The notes beneath the pieces were generated by a model that worked only from the letters and a program-made list of their open reading frames with translations, was not told where the DNA came from and did no database searches. 64,000 nucleotides of DNA. Source: Rhodanobacteraceae bacterium. Lineage in GTDB: Bacteria > Pseudomonadota > Gammaproteobacteria > Xanthomonadales > SZUA-5. The position numbers were made by a program, and so were the translations under genes. The DNA lies in contig JADKFD010000017.1 in the NCBI GenBank assembly GCA_016717705.1, forward strand, positions 1 through 64,000, read 5' to 3'. Below are positions 59,995 through 64,000 of the stretch, piece by piece. The first letter of the stretch is position 1. Every line of letters starts with the position of its first letter.

Positions 59995-60320
59995 CCTTCG
60001 ACGATCACCGCATCGCTCGCGTGGTTGCCCACCGAGGCCATGCCGTTGTCGCAAGTGTCATCGCCCGAGTACATCTGGCTCTGGCCGATGACCTGATGAT
60101 TGCCCGCCTTGAGGACAAAGTACGGCCGGCCATCCGCAGCCACGCGTTTTTCGAAACGCGTGGCATCGGCGGCATTGGTGCGCACCGACTCGATGCCGTT
60201 CAAACAGCCTTCGCGAGAGCTGTAGCCCTCGCTGCTGAGTATCGTCTGGCCGTTGCTGGCGCACAGGACGAACTGAAATTCGCCGTTGCTGCGGGTACTG
60301 ACAACGAATTTTCCGGCCAT
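59991..60320 (-). CDS. YegP-family (DUF1508) protein
   Basis: A 109-residue protein with two tandem DUF1508 motifs of about 50 residues: KFVVSTRSNGEFQFVLCASNG and RPYFVLKAGNHQVIGQSQMY. Each is followed by a Cys-containing helix (REGCLNGIESVRTNA, DTCDNGMASVGNHA). Function is unknown. The Met start at 60320 is taken where the first motif begins. Coupled to the AlkB-like gene, which hints at a shared stress or repair role (inference). Confidence 0.87.
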   Translation of the reverse strand: MAGKFVVSTRSNGEFQFVLCASNGQTILSSEGYSSREGCLNGIESVRTNAADATRFEKRVAADGRPYFVLKAGNHQVIGQSQMYSGDDTCDNGMASVGNHASDAVIVEG

Positions 60321-60635
60321 CGGGTAGCCCTCGCTCGATCTGGATTCGACCGGGGCGAAGTCTGCCTCAGAATGCGCGCCCGCGGCCAGAAGCAGATTCG
60401 CTGTGCCGGTCGCGCGATCGCCTCGGCTCCCAAAGTAGCGCGGCTCCGGCGCGCGGGGTGAGAGACATCGCGACAGGGCTGTTCGCGCCGGCGGCCGCGG
60501 CTCCTGGCGCCAGACCCAGGAGCGCCAGGCGTTCCGCTTGACCACCGTATGTAGGTCACGTTGCCCGCAGGGCTACGTGACAGGCACCGCAACGTCACGT
60601 AGGCCTGTGGCCAACGTGACCTTCTTATCAACCGG
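60321..60635. other. intergenic region between the amidase and YegP genes
   Basis: 315 bases without a convincing gene. The half nearer the amidase holds the R4 palindrome pair at 60551-60621. An open frame on the minus strand continues upstream of yegP but shows no family resemblance. Confidence 0.5.
60551..60621. repeat. palindrome pair, family R4 (copy b)
   Basis: GTAGGTCACGTTGCCCGCAG...TACGTGAC (60551-60581) and the inverted GTCACGTAGGCCTGTGGCCA...GTGACC (60594-60621). A single related unit is at 31933. Confidence 0.8.
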
Positions 60636-61931
60636 CTACTGGACTTGCGGATGCGCCGAATAGCCAAGCGCCGCCTCGATCTGCTCGCCCAGCGCCATCA
60701 ACTGCAGATCGCTGCCGATCGGCCCCAGCAATTGCAGGCCCAACGGCAGCCCATCTGCATTCGCGCCCATGGGCAGGCTCAGCGCCGGCACGCCGGCAAA
60801 GTTGGCGAAACTGGTGAGGTCAGCCTGGTTGGCCGGGGTTGCTGTGCCGAAGGCAAAGGCCGGCTGCGGTGTCGTTGGCGTCAGCAAGACATCGACATCG
60901 GCGAAGACCCGGCGCGCCTTGAGCACCGCTTCGTCGAGCAGATTGGCAGCGGCGACCAGATCGATCGCGCTGCGCGTGGCGGCAAACCCGAGCATCTTGC
61001 GCAAGCTTGGCGAGAACAATTCCGGGTGCTCGGCCAGATCCTGCGCGTGTACCAGGTTCATCTCGGCCTCGCACAGCAGCAGGCCGGCGCGGCGCGCGGC
61101 GCCGAAATCGACATCGGCGAATGACACTCGCTGCCAGCGTGGGAACATCGGCTGCAGGGCTGCAACGCTGCGCTCGAAACAAGCGACGACCTCGGCATCG
61201 ACCCCATGCCCCGCCGCATCGGCCAGCACGCCGATGCGCAGGCGCTCGCGCGCGCGCTCGGTGTGCGCCAGCGGCACGCTGCGCGACATCGGGTCGAAGG
61301 CGTCGACGCCAGAGATCTGCTGGAATACCGCGGCCAGGTCGGTGACATTGCGTGCCATCGGCCCGACATGGTCAAGTCGGCGCGAGGCCGTCACCAGGCC
61401 GCGCTGGGATACGCGCGCAGCACTCGGCTTGAGTCCGACGACACCACAATAGGCCGCCGGAATACGCACCGAGCCCATGCTGTCGCTGCCCAGGCTGAGC
61501 GCGCACAGATGCGCCGCCAGCGCCGCGGCGGAGCCACCGCTGGATCCGCCTGGCGTGTATCCGGTTCGATGCGGGTTGTGGCAGCGCCCGTACCAGGGAT
61601 TGTCGCTGTCGGCGCCCAGTGCCGCTTCGTGCAGATGCAGCTTGCCGAGGATCACCGCGCCGGCACGGCGCAACTTGGTGACGCAATAGGCATCTTCATC
61701 GGCAATTCGTCCACGCCGAACTTGCATGCCGACGGTCAGCGGCATTCCGGCGACGGCAATATTGTCCTTGATGCCGAACGGGATGCCATCGAGCGGATGG
61801 TGCGCCCTGCCCTGCGCCCGCCGTTCATCGCTGGCGCGTGCCTGTTCCAGCGCGCCTTCGACATCGACGTGCAGGTAGGCGTTGATCGCTCCGTTGCTGC
61901 GATCGATGCGTCGCAGGTAGGCGCCGGTCAA
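60636..61931 (-). CDS. amidase (amidase-signature family)
   Basis: A 431-residue Ser-cisSer-Lys amidase: Lys in IPFGIKDNIAVAG, cis-Ser in the TPGGSSGGSAAALAA loop, and the nucleophile Ser in SDSMGSVRIPAA. Substrate unknown; GatA itself is usually longer and part of a gatCAB set, which is not here. The first candidate start is a TTG at 61931. Family-like sequence (LPQLPAALQQGQFSAAEL) continues upstream in frame to about 61990 without any ATG, GTG or TTG, right up to the stop of the preceding peptidase gene. The start is therefore uncertain. Confidence 0.85.
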   Translation of the reverse strand: MTGAYLRRIDRSNGAINAYLHVDVEGALEQARASDERRAQGRAHHPLDGIPFGIKDNIAVAGMPLTVGMQVRRGRIADEDAYCVTKLRRAGAVILGKLHLHEAALGADSDNPWYGRCHNPHRTGYTPGGSSGGSAAALAAHLCALSLGSDSMGSVRIPAAYCGVVGLKPSAARVSQRGLVTASRRLDHVGPMARNVTDLAAVFQQISGVDAFDPMSRSVPLAHTERARERLRIGVLADAAGHGVDAEVVACFERSVAALQPMFPRWQRVSFADVDFGAARRAGLLLCEAEMNLVHAQDLAEHPELFSPSLRKMLGFAATRSAIDLVAAANLLDEAVLKARRVFADVDVLLTPTTPQPAFAFGTATPANQADLTSFANFAGVPALSLPMGANADGLPLGLQLLGPIGSDLQLMALGEQIEAALGYSAHPQVQ

Positions 61932-62021
61932 CTCGGCTGCGCTGAACTGCCCCTGCTGCAGCGCAGCGGGCAGCTGCGGCAGCGCCCAGCTCAGTCGGAT
62001 CTGCCGGCAAGCCCGATGGCT

Positions 62022-63998
62022 TCATGGCGCTGTCGGCAGCAGGTACTGGTCGAGGAACTGGATCACCGCTTCGGTGCTGCGGTCGCGATTGCCCTTCTTG
62101 CGGAAGCCATGGCCCTCGTCCTGCGCCAGCAGGTACCAGGCATCGCGTCCGTTGCCGCGCACCGCCTTGAGGATCTGCTCGGCCTCGCTGCGCGGGACGC
62201 GCGGATCGTTGGCGCCCTGGATCACGAACAGCGGCCGACGAATCTCGCCGGCCCGCGTCAACGGCGAGATCTCGGTCAGAAACCTGCGCATGTCCGGATC
62301 GCGTTCATCGCCGTACTCCGGCCGCCTCAGGTCCACCCGGTAGGGGCTGGTGTTCTCGAGGAAAGTCACGAAATTGCTGATGCCGACGAGGTCGACGCCG
62401 CCGCGCAGCCGGTCTCCGTGCTGCACCAACGAGGCCAGCACCATATAGCCACCGTAGCTGCCGCCATACACCGCGATCCGCTGCGGATCGAATTGCGGCT
62501 GTACGCCGAGCCAGGAGATCAGCGAACCGATATCGGCCACCGAATCCTCGCGCTTGCGGCCGTTGTCGAGCGCCCGATAGGTATTGCCATAGCCGGTCGA
62601 GCCGCGCACGTTGGGCACCACGACCGCGATCTTGCGCTCGCGCAGCAGAAACTGGATGAACTCACTGAACGCCGGGCGCGCCTGCGATTCCGGACCGCCG
62701 TGGATCATGATCAACACCGGGAACGGCCCGGTGCCGGGCGGCGTGTAGACATTGGCCGGAATCTGCCGTGGCAGATTCATCATCGCCGGATCGGTGTCGT
62801 GCGCAGCAAAACGGATGGTGGTCGGCGACACGAAGGCGTCGGCATTCAGTCCACCGGTCTCACCGGTGGTCCAGCGCGTCAGCAAGCCGGAATTCAGAGC
62901 GCGCGAGAACACATCGCCAGGTATCTGCGAGCCGCTGACGTCAAAACCGATCTCGGTGCCAGCGTGATTGAAGCGCGCCAGACGCACCACGCCCTGGTCG
63001 AACTTGATCGAACTCAGCTCCGCCAGCCCATCGTTGCGATCGTGCACGCTGATATGGCTGCTGCCGTCGACATTGCGCACCAGCGCAATGCGGCTGCCAT
63101 CGTCGCTGAGGTCGAAGTTCTCGACATCCCAGGGCTGCGACGGGAACAGCGGCGCAACCACACCGCTGGCCAGATCGACACTGACCAGGCTGGCGAACTC
63201 GCCCAGCGCATCGGTCACCACCAGCAGGTGCTGTCCGTCGCGATCGAAGCGGGCCATCGATTCGGCACTGTTGTCGCGCCCTATCGAAACTCGCTGGATT
63301 TCGCCGGTTTCGATGTCGAAAACGTGCAGTCGCGCATCGCTGATCGAAAACCATTGCTGCACCAGCAGCTTGCGTCCATCCGGCGAAAAGTCGAGCGGAT
63401 ACCAGGTGCCACCGGACTGCAGCAGATTGCGGTGCGGCGTCTGCAGGCCGGTGTCGCCCATCCAGATGTCGAAATCGCGGCCGTTGCGGCGCGTGCTGGC
63501 ATAGGCAAAATGGTGGCCGTCGGCAGCGAACACGACGTTGTCGTTGCGCGACTTGCCATCGGTCAGCTGGCGCGTCGTAGCGTCGCCGAAACTCAAGAAA
63601 TACAGCTGGAAATTCTCGTCGCCACCGCGATCCTTGGCAAAGATGGCGCCGTTGACCTTGGCGCTCGGGCTGACCCAGGCCTGGACGACGGGTTCGTCGA
63701 AAAACGTCAGCTGGGTGCGCATGCCACCCGGCGCAGTGACCTTTGCCAATTGGGGCACATCCCCGAAACGCACCGATATCAGCACGCCGCCGTCGTCGGG
63801 AAGCCAACCCAGCAGGCTGGACGGGCGCGTGTTCTGGTAAGGACGCAGCTGTTCCGTCAGCGCTGCGGAGCGTTGCGGAAGCCCGTCGGCGATCAATTGA
63901 CCTTGTTGACCGGGCGATGGCTGCGATTGCGCCTGATCCGCGGGCGTGGGGGCCGTCGCGCATCCGCTCAAACCCGCCCAGATGCACCCGATTACCAA
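62022..63998 (-). CDS. S9 family prolyl oligopeptidase-like lipoprotein, 5' end at the window edge
   Basis: A serine peptidase of the S9C (acylaminoacyl-peptidase) type. The visible part has 658 residues. A lipobox WAGLSGC is near the start, then a WD40-like beta-propeller (about 60-390), then an alpha/beta hydrolase domain with GGSYGGYM (nucleophile Ser), GANDPRVP (Asp) and DEGHGF (His). It is probably periplasmic and membrane-attached. The signal peptide likely begins beyond the window end, so the 5' end is incomplete or the start is the TTG at 63998. Confidence 0.9.
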   Translation of the reverse strand: MVIGCIWAGLSGCATAPTPADQAQSQPSPGQQGQLIADGLPQRSAALTEQLRPYQNTRPSSLLGWLPDDGGVLISVRFGDVPQLAKVTAPGGMRTQLTFFDEPVVQAWVSPSAKVNGAIFAKDRGGDENFQLYFLSFGDATTRQLTDGKSRNDNVVFAADGHHFAYASTRRNGRDFDIWMGDTGLQTPHRNLLQSGGTWYPLDFSPDGRKLLVQQWFSISDARLHVFDIETGEIQRVSIGRDNSAESMARFDRDGQHLLVVTDALGEFASLVSVDLASGVVAPLFPSQPWDVENFDLSDDGSRIALVRNVDGSSHISVHDRNDGLAELSSIKFDQGVVRLARFNHAGTEIGFDVSGSQIPGDVFSRALNSGLLTRWTTGETGGLNADAFVSPTTIRFAAHDTDPAMMNLPRQIPANVYTPPGTGPFPVLIMIHGGPESQARPAFSEFIQFLLRERKIAVVVPNVRGSTGYGNTYRALDNGRKREDSVADIGSLISWLGVQPQFDPQRIAVYGGSYGGYMVLASLVQHGDRLRGGVDLVGISNFVTFLENTSPYRVDLRRPEYGDERDPDMRRFLTEISPLTRAGEIRRPLFVIQGANDPRVPRSEAEQILKAVRGNGRDAWYLLAQDEGHGFRKKGNRDRSTEAVIQFLDQYLLPTAP

Positions 63999-64000
63999 CA

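Overview
The window is high-GC, gene-dense DNA from a gammaproteobacterium of the order Xanthomonadales (Lysobacterales). Family and genus cannot be fixed from sequence alone. Three things point to the order: the block bamE<>fur / recN / hrcA-grpE-dnaK-dnaJ-dapB, an arginine cluster that uses N-acetylornithine carbamoyltransferase (argF') instead of the usual ornithine enzyme, and the 41-residue L36 protein.

Layout. 0.1-5.2 kb: a secreted S8 protease broken by a one-base frameshift, rpmJ, and agmatine-to-putrescine genes (aguA-aguB). 5.4-9.6 kb: a TraB-family membrane protein, a large DUF349 protein and a small conserved gene. 9.6-12.7 kb: an omega-amidase/aminotransferase pair, a GNAT protein and a DUF2062 membrane protein. 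12.7-21.7 kb: dapB, the heat-shock operon with two sigma-32-like promoters, recN, fur and bamE. 21.7-30.7 kb: a rhomboid protease, a beta-barrel protein, prpC and prpB, malate dehydrogenase, a glutaredoxin-like protein, an aminotransferase and OmpW. 30.8-40.2 kb: the arginine block argC, a DUF1611-like P-loop gene, a four-helix-bundle gene, argG, argH, argB, argF' and argD, with argR divergent and a tandem pair of ARG boxes between argD and argR.

40.5-59.3 kb is an ion-transport island. It holds a complete nine-gene V/A-type ATPase operon preceded by a perfect FNR/ANR-type palindrome, a lipoprotein with a pilin-like C-terminus, a group-2 Mrp antiporter operon (AB-C-D-E-F-G, with AB frameshifted), a DUF192 protein and an NhaD antiporter. 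The V-ATPase, Mrp and NhaD could exchange H+ and Na+ across the same membrane, possibly under oxygen limitation (inference). 59.4-64 kb: an AlkB-like dioxygenase with a YegP protein, an amidase, and an S9 peptidase cut by the window edge.

A strong secondary signal is the repeat content between genes. At least five families of paired palindromes (REP-like) occur. Distinct from them are several loci where short tandem units, nearly always 7 bases long but of unrelated sequence, form long imperfect inverted repeats between genes of one strand. One such pair encloses the four-helix-bundle gene. A related 9-base version supplies the hydrophobic core of a signal peptide. No rRNA, tRNA, CRISPR array, transposase gene or prophage was seen.
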